Shown here: positions 38,159 to 46,663 of the stretch, piece by piece
How positions within the stretch are numbered: position 1 is the first letter of the stretch
How the letters are laid out: the number at the start of each line of letters is the position of its first letter
Source: Tritrichomonas musculus
Taxonomy: Eukaryota > Parabasalia > Tritrichomonadida > Tritrichomonadidae
Assembly (NCBI GenBank): GCA_039105265.1
Contig: JAPFFF010000011.1
Span: 3,100,001-3,164,000 of the forward strand
Length of the DNA stretch: 64,000 nucleotides
Reading direction: 5' to 3'
Program-made: the position numbers and the translations under genes
The notes under the pieces: generated by a model
Database searches by the model: none
What the model was told of the DNA's origin: nothing
What the model saw: the letters and a program-made list of their open reading frames with translations, nothing else

Positions 38159-40000
38159 ATGAGTTTACACCCAGAATTTATACAATCTGAAACTTTTAAA
38201 AATGCTTATTGTTCATTTTTTCGGAGGTATTTTATTTATTCATAAATTTTTTTCAGATTCAGTCCAATTGATTTTCATTATACCCTAATATATTACAAAA
38301 TGTGAAACTCATTGATTGTGTGGCTTTGATTATTTTTGCTTCATTAATTAAATTAATTCTTTATATATTCCACATAATTATAGAATCATATTTTGATTTA
38401 TCCTTTTCAGAATCACTAATTAGAAAAGAGAGACCATATATTCCTCCAGAAGTATAAGAAACAAGAAAAATACTAAAAAATCCATCTCCGAATTTAGAAT
38501 CAGAGATTCTAATCAGGAATTGAAACAGACAGACACACTAATCAGATTAGTATTTTTCATATAAAACGCTCTAAAAAGTCAAAACTTAGATAGTTCAACA
38601 GAGAACTAATATTTACAATAGGTTTCACTTAACCAATAATATTCTTATCGACGATATTTGGTTTCAGCTGCTCTTGCCTACCACTTCCGCTTTTAAGCAA
38701 CTTCTACAACGGTAAAAAATGGTGGTTATCAGCGATATGTGGCTTCTCAACTTTTTCAATACTAAAACCTCCAGAAGTTGATCCTTATTTTACAACTTTA
38801 CCTGATACATGGTCTTATATGTTTCACCCAGTTGTTATTACCCTTATTTGCGCCATTTTGCATTTTTCACTAATTTTTAAAAAATTATCAATCATTCAAC
38901 TTCCCTTTAATGACGTGAAAGTTTGACTTTCAAAAAATTCACAGTATATTTTTGATATTTGCCATTATGGTTTTCTTTTATTACCCTTTTTAATTCATTT
39001 TAGTTTCGTTGCACATCAAGCCTCAAAGATATTGGCGATTCTTGAAGAAAGCAGCCGTTATTTATTAAAATAAAAACATTTTGGTTTCTTTTTCATATCT
39101 ATTTTTATTGACAGGAATGTCATTTATATCAAAGATAAGCATAAACAAGAAAAAATTCTTTATTTATTATTAATTGACATTATGTCCCATTTCTTTAAGA
39201 TACTTCAATCATTCACATGAAAATTTTGACTTCTTTACCTTTTGTTATTTATGTGAGAAACTTTTCATGATTGATGTCTTCTTCATACTTTTTATCATCC
39301 TCTTCTAAGTTGCATTCATTATTGTTCACCCAACACAGAAATACAATACAGAACATCTTGTTTTTGCTTTTGCAATTCTTTTTTTTTGACAACTTTAACA
39401 CTTGCTTTTGATTATAAACTTGAAAATGATTATACACCGCAAATTTACTCATTTCTCTCTTGTTTACTGTTAAAGTTGAAGTTTTTTTCCCCTCAATTAA
39501 ATCATCTTTTTAAATTCAAGAAATTTAATATGTTAAAATTTCAAAGATTACTTCAAATAGTTAAAACATTTTTTATCAAACATTTTACCATTTATACAAT
39601 CAGTTCCATTCTTTGACTATTTAATGAAGATTCCTTCAATTTCCAGGTCTTTACCGAGTGCTCATTCACAACAATATATACAATATCATATTTATCCAGC
39701 TCCACCTCGTCTCTTCTACTTTTTTTTGACAAGCCTCTGTAAAATCAATGATGACAATCTTTGAAGAAAGATCAATTACACTTTTTTAACATGTTCTTTA
39801 TGTAAAAAAATTGCTTCTATTGTTCGTTCAGGAAGGCTTGGTTAATTCTGGTGATATTTTCTTGTATATTAATTATATATTTTGTGCTTTAATACATGCA
39901 ATTTCACAAGAACCTTCTGTTACCCATTTTCAAGTTCGAGGACTTGTTTCTGAACTAGCAAAATCTGAAAAAAATTGCTTTATCTGAATAAATTCCCAAA
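38159..40000 (+). pseudogene. Decayed gene for a multi-spanning membrane protein
   Basis: Protein-like blocks follow each other on the plus strand in different frames. They are a short ATG-started block at 38159-38226; 38633-38926, open for 98 codons without an early ATG ('GKKWWLSAICGFSTFSILKP', 'HPVVITLICAILHFSLIF'); blocks near 39000-39215; 39386-39616; and 39617-40000 ('INYIFCALIHAISQEPSVTH'). Several blocks are strongly hydrophobic. The length and membrane character suggest a receptor-like protein, perhaps of the trichomonad cyclase type, but I found no cyclase or PAS motif. Some junctions have AG before the next block, so a multi-intron gene is an alternative, yet trichomonad splice consensus (GTATGT, ACTAACACACAG) is absent. 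Confidence 0.45.
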
Positions 40001-40854
40001 ATAGGTTTGAAAAACCTTTTCTGAATATAAATGGCCTTGTTATCACTTTTTTAAGTAATATTAAAAATCGATTCTATCTCGTTTTATTAATATTTTTTAA
40101 ATAGACTATTATGATTTTTAGATACAAAAATATATAGTTAAAAGATTGATAATTGTAGATATGTATAAATTAATGATACTATAATTTTTTTTTTTTAAGG
40201 GACTAGTTTCCATTTTTTTTGTAAACTTATCAATATTGAATGAACTCATAGAATTAAACTTTGAAAGATAGCTTTTCGGAAAAAGATTTGGTCAAATATA
40301 ATAAATTTTTCTCCTTAACGATCTTTTTTATACTATTTTAGTAACTTTTTGAATGGATTTTTTTTTTTTTTTTTTTTTAAAATAAAACCAGTAAGAAACA
40401 TTAATTAAAAAAAATATAAAATAAATTGATAAATAATAATTTATTAAAATAATAAAAAAATATTTCGTTTTTTCTTTTACAATAGAAAATTATTATATTA
40501 TCAAGTTTTTTTTATTAATCTAGCATATTTGATGTATAAATAAAATAATATGTGAATATTAAAATCTAGATCAAACTATTTAATGTAGTTTTCAGTCAAA
40601 AAAAATACTTTGTTTTTTGTGAGAACACATAGAATATTTTAATTCAAATTGGAAACTAGTCCCTAAAAATAACTTCTTAACGATTAAATCAAACCCAAGG
40701 ATGCAAATTGCAAATACAGATGCCATTAAAAGAAGAATTTCATGAGTTTTGCAATAGAATTATGAAAAATGCAAGCGATTTAAAACTTTTTTAATTTTAT
40801 TCAAAATAATTCAATAAAAAGAATTTTTTCAAAAAAAAATAATTTTATTAAAAT
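40001..40854. other. AT-rich intergenic region with an inverted-repeat element
   Basis: Holds the 465-bp element at 40199-40663 and several T runs. No gene seen. Confidence 0.55.
40199..40663. repeat. 465-bp segment with terminal inverted repeats (MITE candidate)
   Basis: Begins GGGACTAGTTTCCA and ends TGGAAACTAGTCCC, a perfect 14-bp inverted repeat extending a few weaker bases inward. Interior AT-rich, non-coding. Left flank is a T run and no target-site duplication can be seen. Ends unlike those of the other elements here. Confidence 0.65.
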
Positions 40855-41646
40855 ATGTATTTCACTCCGCACCCACAATTTTTCTCAAGATCTACTGATG
40901 AATTTGGTGGCAAAGTTCCTTTCATCGTTACCGATTTAATTGCCAAATTAAAGTCAATGAATGCAGAAAAAGTTGAAGGAATTTTCAGATTAAGTGGCGC
41001 AGCTCGAGATATTTCTGAGCTGGCGTCAATTCTTGATCAAGGGCGTGTACATGACTGGACACCTTTTCAAAACGTTCATACAGTTGCATGCACCTTAAAG
41101 AAGTATTTTCGCGATAACGTTCGTACCCAACCGTTACTTCCTTTTGATCAATTTGAATCCTTTATTGCAATTCCAACAGAAGCTCCTACAGATGAAGCAG
41201 CTATTCCACGGTATAAACAGATTTTGAAAAATATTACAGAGGCACGCGTTATGACTTTTGCCGTACTTTTCCAGTATTTACATCAAATTTCGACTGTTGA
41301 ATCTAGCAAGATGAATCCACATAATTTAGCAATTGTTATCGCTCCAAATTTATTGTCTCCTAAACCAGGAACTAGATCAGAAGAAGATTTAATAAAATTA
41401 AATGCAATACAAAATAATGCAATTGAATTAATGATTCGCTTGTACGATAAAATATTCGATGATATTAAAATAGACGAAAGCTCTTTCATAACAGATGATG
41501 AATTAAAAATTCTTATCCCACCTCCCATCAACGAAGCAGATTTACCAATTATCGTTGAATTAAGAAATATTCGAAAGAAGTCTCTTATTCCATTTGTTCC
41601 ATCTGAAATGCTAAAGTTAGCAAATAATTCTCAAAATAAAGAATAA
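40855..41646 (+). CDS. RhoGAP-domain protein
   Basis: 263 residues; the RhoGAP domain fills ~18-200. It stimulates GTP hydrolysis by Rho/Rac-type GTPases. The arginine finger is R45 in 'VEGIFRLSGAA'. The 'LKKYFRDNVRTQPLLPF' block corresponds to the conserved 'LK.ylReLPePLip' element, and 'KMNPHNLAIVIAPNLLSP' to the conserved 'NkMtp.NLaivfgPnLl' helix, so activity is expected. A short helical C-terminal tail follows. No lipid-binding or SH3 domain, so targeting must come from elsewhere. Trichomonads have large Rac families as likely substrates. Confidence 0.93.
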   Translation: MYFTPHPQFFSRSTDEFGGKVPFIVTDLIAKLKSMNAEKVEGIFRLSGAARDISELASILDQGRVHDWTPFQNVHTVACTLKKYFRDNVRTQPLLPFDQFESFIAIPTEAPTDEAAIPRYKQILKNITEARVMTFAVLFQYLHQISTVESSKMNPHNLAIVIAPNLLSPKPGTRSEEDLIKLNAIQNNAIELMIRLYDKIFDDIKIDESSFITDDELKILIPPPINEADLPIIVELRNIRKKSLIPFVPSEMLKLANNSQNKE

Positions 41647-41883
41647 TTTTTTTATTCTAATTTATTTATAAAAAATCCACATTTTTTTTTTTTTATCCAT
41701 TTCTGAATTCTTTTAGATCTGACAATTATTCATTTTATTACTTTACGGTATTTTAATAACATGAAAAAAATAAATATAAAGCATGAATTCTAATTTACTT
41801 ATTAAAATATAATCCACTGGAATGATGCAATTACTTTTACAGATTGTTATAAAAAAGTTTACCAAAAAAATTTTGTAAAAAAG

Positions 41884-41920
41884 ATGGGAATCGAACCGGT
41901 TATCTTTACCGATTTTAGAC
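41884..41920 (-). other. tRNA-like fragment (D-arm plus T-arm, no anticodon arm)
   Basis: On the minus strand, a sequence resembling a D-arm (GTCT, GG-containing loop, AGAT) is followed directly by a T-loop GGTTCGATTCC. The anticodon arm is missing, the T-stem pairs poorly and no acceptor stem forms. A run of six T follows. I regard it as a tRNA relic or chance B-box, not a functional tRNA. Confidence 0.3.
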
Positions 41921-41939
41921 TAATAGAAAATAAAAAACG

Positions 41940-41970
<31 letters not shown>

Positions 41971-42818
41971 GTATTTGTAGAGTAGCTGCAACGAAATTTT
42001 TTGGACAAGCCCTCTCAAAAAGTGGACTGTCAAATTGATTTTTCTCATTGGTAAGAATGTTTTATGATTTTATAATAACATAATATAAAACTTTATTTTG
42101 AGCGTTTGCACTTTTTAAATAAAAGATTAAAATTCCTGGGAAAAATGTATAAATTCACGATGCTAAAAATGTGCATGCGGTCATCCTTTATTTGGTAAAT
42201 ATATAAAATTAATTATAAATAAATAAATATCAAATATATGAGAATAATTCATTGGTCGCGTTAAGCTAAATTTTAATTCTATTCATGAAAAAATGTGAAA
42301 AATTTTGTAACAAAACAAAAAAATGAATTCTCTCTTTTTAAATTATCTTTTTGAATTGGATTTGAATTATTAAATGAAAGATTTCCAACTTAGTGAATCT
42401 GCAAGTTCTTAACTATCCCATGAATCCAGCTTTAAGCCCAAAGAAATCCAAAAATAATCAATCCAAATTCATATTATAATTATCTATAAAATTTGAAATA
42501 ATATCATGAAAAATCATTTTTACATATATTAAAATATTTTTCAGTCTATTAAAAAAAGCATCCTTTCATTGGAACCTTGCTTTTAATAAAAAAAAAAAAT
42601 ACTAATAACCAACAAAAAAGTTTACAATTTATAATTATTTAGCATGCACTATATTAAATATCAATAAACAACTCATTGCAACATATATTTTATTATTTAC
42701 TTTCCGAAATAATAAATACAACTAATAAAAATTTTTGAAAAAAAATATAATTTTCATATCACATTTCAAAAAAAAATACGATCATGTTTTGAATTTGTTG
42801 CATCTACTCTGTATTTGT
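41971..42818. mobile_element. 832-bp non-autonomous element (41979-42810) with 8-bp target-site duplication
   Basis: GTATTTGT is repeated directly at 41971-41978 and 42811-42818. Inside, the left end AGAGTAGCTGCAACGAAATT and the reverse complement of the right end (AGAGTAGATGCAACAAATT) differ by one substitution and one indel. No open reading frame inside. The 8-bp duplication fits hAT-type insertion; Mutator-like is possible. Confidence 0.82.
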
Positions 42819-43427
42819 GCAACTTTTTTTTATACAATCAGTAACGTTCTTTAAATAGGCCGTTTGTTTTTCATTATTATGGAAGTAAAATCCGTTATAA
42901 AAACTTTTTGTATTATAAAAAAATTATCTTTTTATCTGTGACGATAATGTTTCAATCATAATGCACGTAATACAAGTAATTTGGAAGTAAAATCCAATCT
43001 ATTTTTTCTGATTGTGAATAATAAACAATAAATCTTTATTATTTCAAGTAAAATATAAATCAATAAATTTTTATTTATATGAAATTGAAAAAAATCATGA
43101 AGTTTTTTCAAGCATAATGTAAATTGCTGAATATCTCATAATTTTTCTTATATTTTATAAAGCAGATTGACAAAAAACTAGAAATAGTGTTTCAAATTTA
43201 ATAAAGAAATTATAGTGACCAACACTTTTCGCATAGATTTTTATATTATAATATTATTATAAGAATATTATTACAATACTTTTTTAAAATATATCCGAAA
43301 TTGTAATATATAATTTCCTGATCTTTGAGAAAAAAGAAAGGAAAATATAATTAGCTTATTAAAGAATGCTTTTACTATAATTATCAGTAATTAAAATAAG
43401 TCAAAATCAACCTGATTTTTTTTGAAA

Positions 43428-44309
43428 TTATTTCCGAAATTTTTTATCTAATCCAATATTGCTCGTTTCCAATTTTTTAGAACAAGAAAAGCTCTTAATT
43501 TTACTCCTCGAAAACGCATTCTGCTTAATTATTTCAACTGATTCAGGTATATTAATTTGGCCTAAATCAGTACAATTAGCGAAAGCAAAAGATCCAATTT
43601 CTTTAAGTTTATTTGGAAGACTTAATTCGTCAAAAGTTCCACACGAATAGAAAGCGCAATCGTTGATATTAGTTAGGTCATCAGAAAAAGATATCTTTTT
43701 TAAATTTTTACAACAATAGAAGGCCGAGGTACCGATAATTTTTACAGTTTTTGGAAGATTAATTTCTTCTAACCCTTCGCAATTATTGAATAATTCGTAG
43801 TCAATTATTTCAATTTTACAATTCAATTCAATTTTGGTCAATTTCATACAATTTTTAAAAGCTTGCTTTCCAATTGATGTAACCGATTCAGGAATGACTA
43901 ACTCCTTTAGTCTTTTGCAACCCATCAGTGCTTGGTAACCTATAGATTCCACTGTCTTTGGTATATCAATCTTTTCCAATGATCCACAACCGTAAAATGT
44001 ATAATCTTCAATTTTTCTTATTGGACCTTCAATTGTTATATTTTCGAGATTTGTACATTCGCCAAATGCGTTTGCTCCAATTTCAGTGACATTTTTAGAA
44101 ATGATCAAACTTTTCAATTGCCTGCATCCGTTAAATGCATTAGCACCTATTTTGGTGACCGAAGAAGGAATTTCAATTTCAGTAATCGACTTGCATCCGT
44201 TAAAGGCATTTACTGGAATTTCCGTGATGAAAGGAGGGAGTTTCTTGTAGTTATATTTTGCACAGCCTTTGAAAGCGCCATTTGATAGTTTAATTTCTTT
44301 GAAAGACAT
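43428..44309 (-). CDS. BspA-like leucine-rich repeat (LRR_5) protein; probably 3' part of a broken ankyrin-LRR gene
   Basis: 293 residues from the ATG at 44307-44309. From ~20 to ~280 there are about eleven 23-residue LRR_5 repeats ('IPSSVTKIGANAFNGCRQLK' type), the BspA/TpLRR class abundant in trichomonads and linked to surface or adhesion proteins. No signal peptide or membrane anchor is present. Upstream of the ATG the same frame continues for about 20 codons as ankyrin-like sequence ('NITPLYLAAEECHYDIVDKL') until a stop. That implies the gene once joined the ankyrin protein at 44480-45637. Whether this shortened frame is translated is uncertain. Confidence 0.75.
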   Translation of the reverse strand: MSFKEIKLSNGAFKGCAKYNYKKLPPFITEIPVNAFNGCKSITEIEIPSSVTKIGANAFNGCRQLKSLIISKNVTEIGANAFGECTNLENITIEGPIRKIEDYTFYGCGSLEKIDIPKTVESIGYQALMGCKRLKELVIPESVTSIGKQAFKNCMKLTKIELNCKIEIIDYELFNNCEGLEEINLPKTVKIIGTSAFYCCKNLKKISFSDDLTNINDCAFYSCGTFDELSLPNKLKEIGSFAFANCTDLGQINIPESVEIIKQNAFSRSKIKSFSCSKKLETSNIGLDKKFRK

Positions 44310-44319
44310 GAGTTTATCA

Positions 44320-44500
44320 ACGATATCGTAGTGGCATTCTTCAGCAGCGAGATATAATGGAGTTATATTAGAAAATATAAAAAAATTAAAACATTATTTT
44401 AACAATAAAAATAAAAAATTTCATTCAAAAAATATTTTGATGTTAAAATTTCATAAGAAAAATTTTTTGATGTTGAATTTCATTGAAATAATTGAAAATG
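44320..44500 (-). other. AT-rich interruption between ankyrin and LRR parts
   Basis: ~150 bp that separates 'INATIVF' (end of recognisable ankyrin sequence in the upstream frame) from 'SNITPLYLAAEE' (downstream). It contains two imperfect copies of a ~30-bp unit with core TTTTGATGTT and AATTTCAT. No AG precedes the resumed ankyrin sequence, so it is not a canonical intron. Confidence 0.5.
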
Positions 44501-45637
44501 AATTCTATAAATACAATATTTAAAAACTATTGTAGCGTTGATATCGATTTCTTTTGAATTTAAAAGTAGCTCAAACATTTTCATGTATCTATACTGGCAC
44601 GAATAAAAGAAAGCCGACTTCAAACTGATATCTTCACTCACAGAACTAAAATTGTTATACTGAAAACCGAAAGAAGTGGGACTATTGAAGAATCTTGTCT
44701 CAATTTCATGCCTTCTGTCTTCGTCATTGATCATTTTCTCCAAGATGAATTTGGCAGCTTCACTGTGATGACACCTTATTGACTCCTCCAGAAGAGTGAC
44801 AGGGCTTTCGTAATCAATCTTCTGCTTCATAAGAAGGCTCATGATGTAAGGATTATTGCTATGCACAGCGTACAGCCACACAGAAGAGTTCATTTTATAT
44901 TTATGTCGGAACAAAAAGTCAACAATTTTCGAAGATCCATAAAATAAAGCATACTCAGTTAGACTTACTTCTGATTCATTCAATAAACGGTTTGTCTCAA
45001 AAAGTGACGGACAAAATTCTGTCTCAAAGTTAAAGGGACGATCTTCGGCATTAGTTTTTTCAGTAAACTTATCAATTAAGTCTAATCTTATTATTTGCAT
45101 TAATTCGTCATTTTTTACGCCTTTTTCTCTCTCTTGCTTGAATTCAAATTCATCGTATTTAGGAAGTTTTGCTTTAAATTTGGAGAGCTCTTTGGAATCA
45201 AGGTAGTCTTTGATTTCTGGATAAAAATAAAATTTGTAATTAATATCATATATTAAATTAGTTGTTACAATTTCATCAGAAATGCTTTTGTCTATTTTGA
45301 CAAGACCTTGCTCAATGACGTATAACAAAAGAACCTTGTTCCATTTGAAAAGCTCGAAAATTTCGCGGTTATCAAACGTCTTTTTAATCGGTCCGGATAA
45401 AAGCGCGATAATGGAATGGATTCTGTTAAAGAAATCGGGTTTTTGACGATGATCTAATGATATACTTATTAATATTTGTATCATTCTTGATAATGCTTCT
45501 TTGTCATTGGAGATATCTAATTGTTTAAATAATTCAGATAATTGGCTTTCATCTATCGTTTGCTCATCTTGATCAATAAAAACAAGAATGGCTTCATAGG
45601 CTGCTTTTATTAGATGGAGATATTTATGGAATTCCAT
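44480..45637 (-). CDS. DUF3447/ankyrin protein, C-terminally truncated
   Basis: 385 residues. The N-terminal helical domain (~1-220) and the DUF3447-type region (~225-300, 'YALFYGSSKIVDFLFRHKYK') match the common trichomonad ankyrin family, and the start of an ankyrin repeat follows (~340-370, 'MKMFELLLNSKEIDINAT'). The frame then stops after 12 unrelated residues, in the middle of a repeat. The missing half of that repeat lies downstream in the leader of the LRR gene. I infer a single ancestral DUF3447-ankyrin-LRR_5 gene split by an AT-rich insertion or decay. ATG at 45635-45637, with TCATT 18 nt upstream. Confidence 0.75.
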   Translation of the reverse strand: MEFHKYLHLIKAAYEAILVFIDQDEQTIDESQLSELFKQLDISNDKEALSRMIQILISISLDHRQKPDFFNRIHSIIALLSGPIKKTFDNREIFELFKWNKVLLLYVIEQGLVKIDKSISDEIVTTNLIYDINYKFYFYPEIKDYLDSKELSKFKAKLPKYDEFEFKQEREKGVKNDELMQIIRLDLIDKFTEKTNAEDRPFNFETEFCPSLFETNRLLNESEVSLTEYALFYGSSKIVDFLFRHKYKMNSSVWLYAVHSNNPYIMSLLMKQKIDYESPVTLLEESIRCHHSEAAKFILEKMINDEDRRHEIETRFFNSPTSFGFQYNNFSSVSEDISLKSAFFYSCQYRYMKMFELLLNSKEIDINATIVFKYCIYRIHFQLFQ

Positions 45638-45652
45638 TTTTTCAAGCTAAAA

Positions 45653-45657
45653 AATGA
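45653..45657 (-). promoter_or_regulatory. Initiator-like element (TCATT on minus)
   Basis: Minus-strand TCATTTT, with +1 at 45655, 18 nt before the ankyrin protein ATG. Confidence 0.45.
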
Positions 45658-45746
45658 TTTAAAAATTATATGTAATTTTCCATGACATTTGATATGAATT
45701 ATTTTTATTATGGCAAATTTTTTTGGATAAGATTTAATTTTTTTTG

Positions 45747-45804
<58 letters not shown>
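45747..45804. repeat. 58-base poly-A tract
   Basis: Uninterrupted A run, the longest homopolymer in the window, 20 bp from the duplication flanking the element at 45834. Its length is likely unreliable in assemblies. Confidence 0.85.
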
Positions 45805-45807
<3 letters not shown>

Positions 45808-45824
45808 ACTAACCTTATAATATA

Positions 45825-46489
45825 TATAAGTATTAAAGTGCGGAATTTTTATCCTTTTGGCACTTTTTGGATAACTTTGGATAAAATTTTTTTTTTAGTA
45901 TTTATTGAAATAGAGAAGTTTTTTGAATGTACATTCGATTAAACTTGTAAAAAAATTAGATTTAATGTAAATATATATTTAATTTAAGAAGATATTAAAA
46001 AAAAAAATAAAAAAATTCAATATATTAATAACTTTAATTTGAAATAACTTATATCTCAAAAAGTTATAGAATTCAAAAAAATATTATCATATATTGAAAT
46101 TATACTAAGAAAAAAGTCAAATTTCTTGATGGTAATATGAAAGAATGATTTTTTAAAAAGCAAAATCTTATATTTTCCTAATGTTTATTATATATTTCAG
46201 GTGGTTTAATAAAAGCTTGTTTTTTAAGGAAAAATCATTTTATTTTCAAAATATCTTCTAAAAACAAAAGCAAATTCATTTCACTATGAATACAACATCG
46301 AAAACCGGCTTATTTTTTTATTTTTTTAAAAAAATAATAATATACTTTTTTTTCAAAAATATAGTTATTTTTTTTCTTTTAATATAATACGCAAGCTAAA
46401 AACAGTCTTTTAAAGCAGTCACTTTTTTTGGATAATTTTGGATAATTTTTTTGACCTAAGGATAAAAATTCCGCACTTAATATAAGTAT
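45825..46489. mobile_element. 647-bp non-autonomous element (45834-46480) with 9-bp target-site duplication
   Basis: TATAAGTAT is repeated directly at 45825-45833 and 46481-46489. The termini are a 23-bp inverted repeat with one mismatch (shared core AAGTGCGGAATTTTTATCC). Just inside each end is a copy, in direct orientation, of CACTTTTTGGATAA(C/T)TTTGGATAA (near 45860 and 46430). The interior is AT-rich without frames. The 9-bp duplication fits a Mutator-like MITE. Confidence 0.85.
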
Positions 46490-46663
46490 ATAAAAATTAA
46501 AACTTTTCAACTAAAGATCATTGATTTTTTTTAAAAAAAATCTCAAATAATGATTTTTCAATTGGCTATATTTTTTGAAAAATAAAATAAAAGCAAATAA
46601 TGAATTTTAAACTGATATTTACTTATAAAATAAAATATTTATTTTTTTTTGAAAAACAGAATT

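Larger units (their letters stand above)
41647..43427. other. AT-rich intergenic region with a tRNA-like relic and a transposable element
   Basis: 1.8 kb without a gene. Holds the tRNA-like fragment at 41884-41920, a T run at 41941-41965 and the 832-bp element at 41979-42810. GGAAGTAAAATCC occurs twice (near 42880 and 42981). Confidence 0.6.

Noticed and set aside
38227-38256. Possible 30-nt intron (GT...AG) in the relic gene
   Set aside because: Does not match the trichomonad splice-site and branch consensus, and the downstream frame breaks again soon after; kept only as an alternative.
39386-39616. 76-codon frame as a separate gene
   Set aside because: Begins with TTG and is one block within a run of frameshifted fragments, so it is included in the pseudogene.
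41884-41920. Functional tRNA gene
   Set aside because: No anticodon arm, no acceptor stem and mismatched T-stem.
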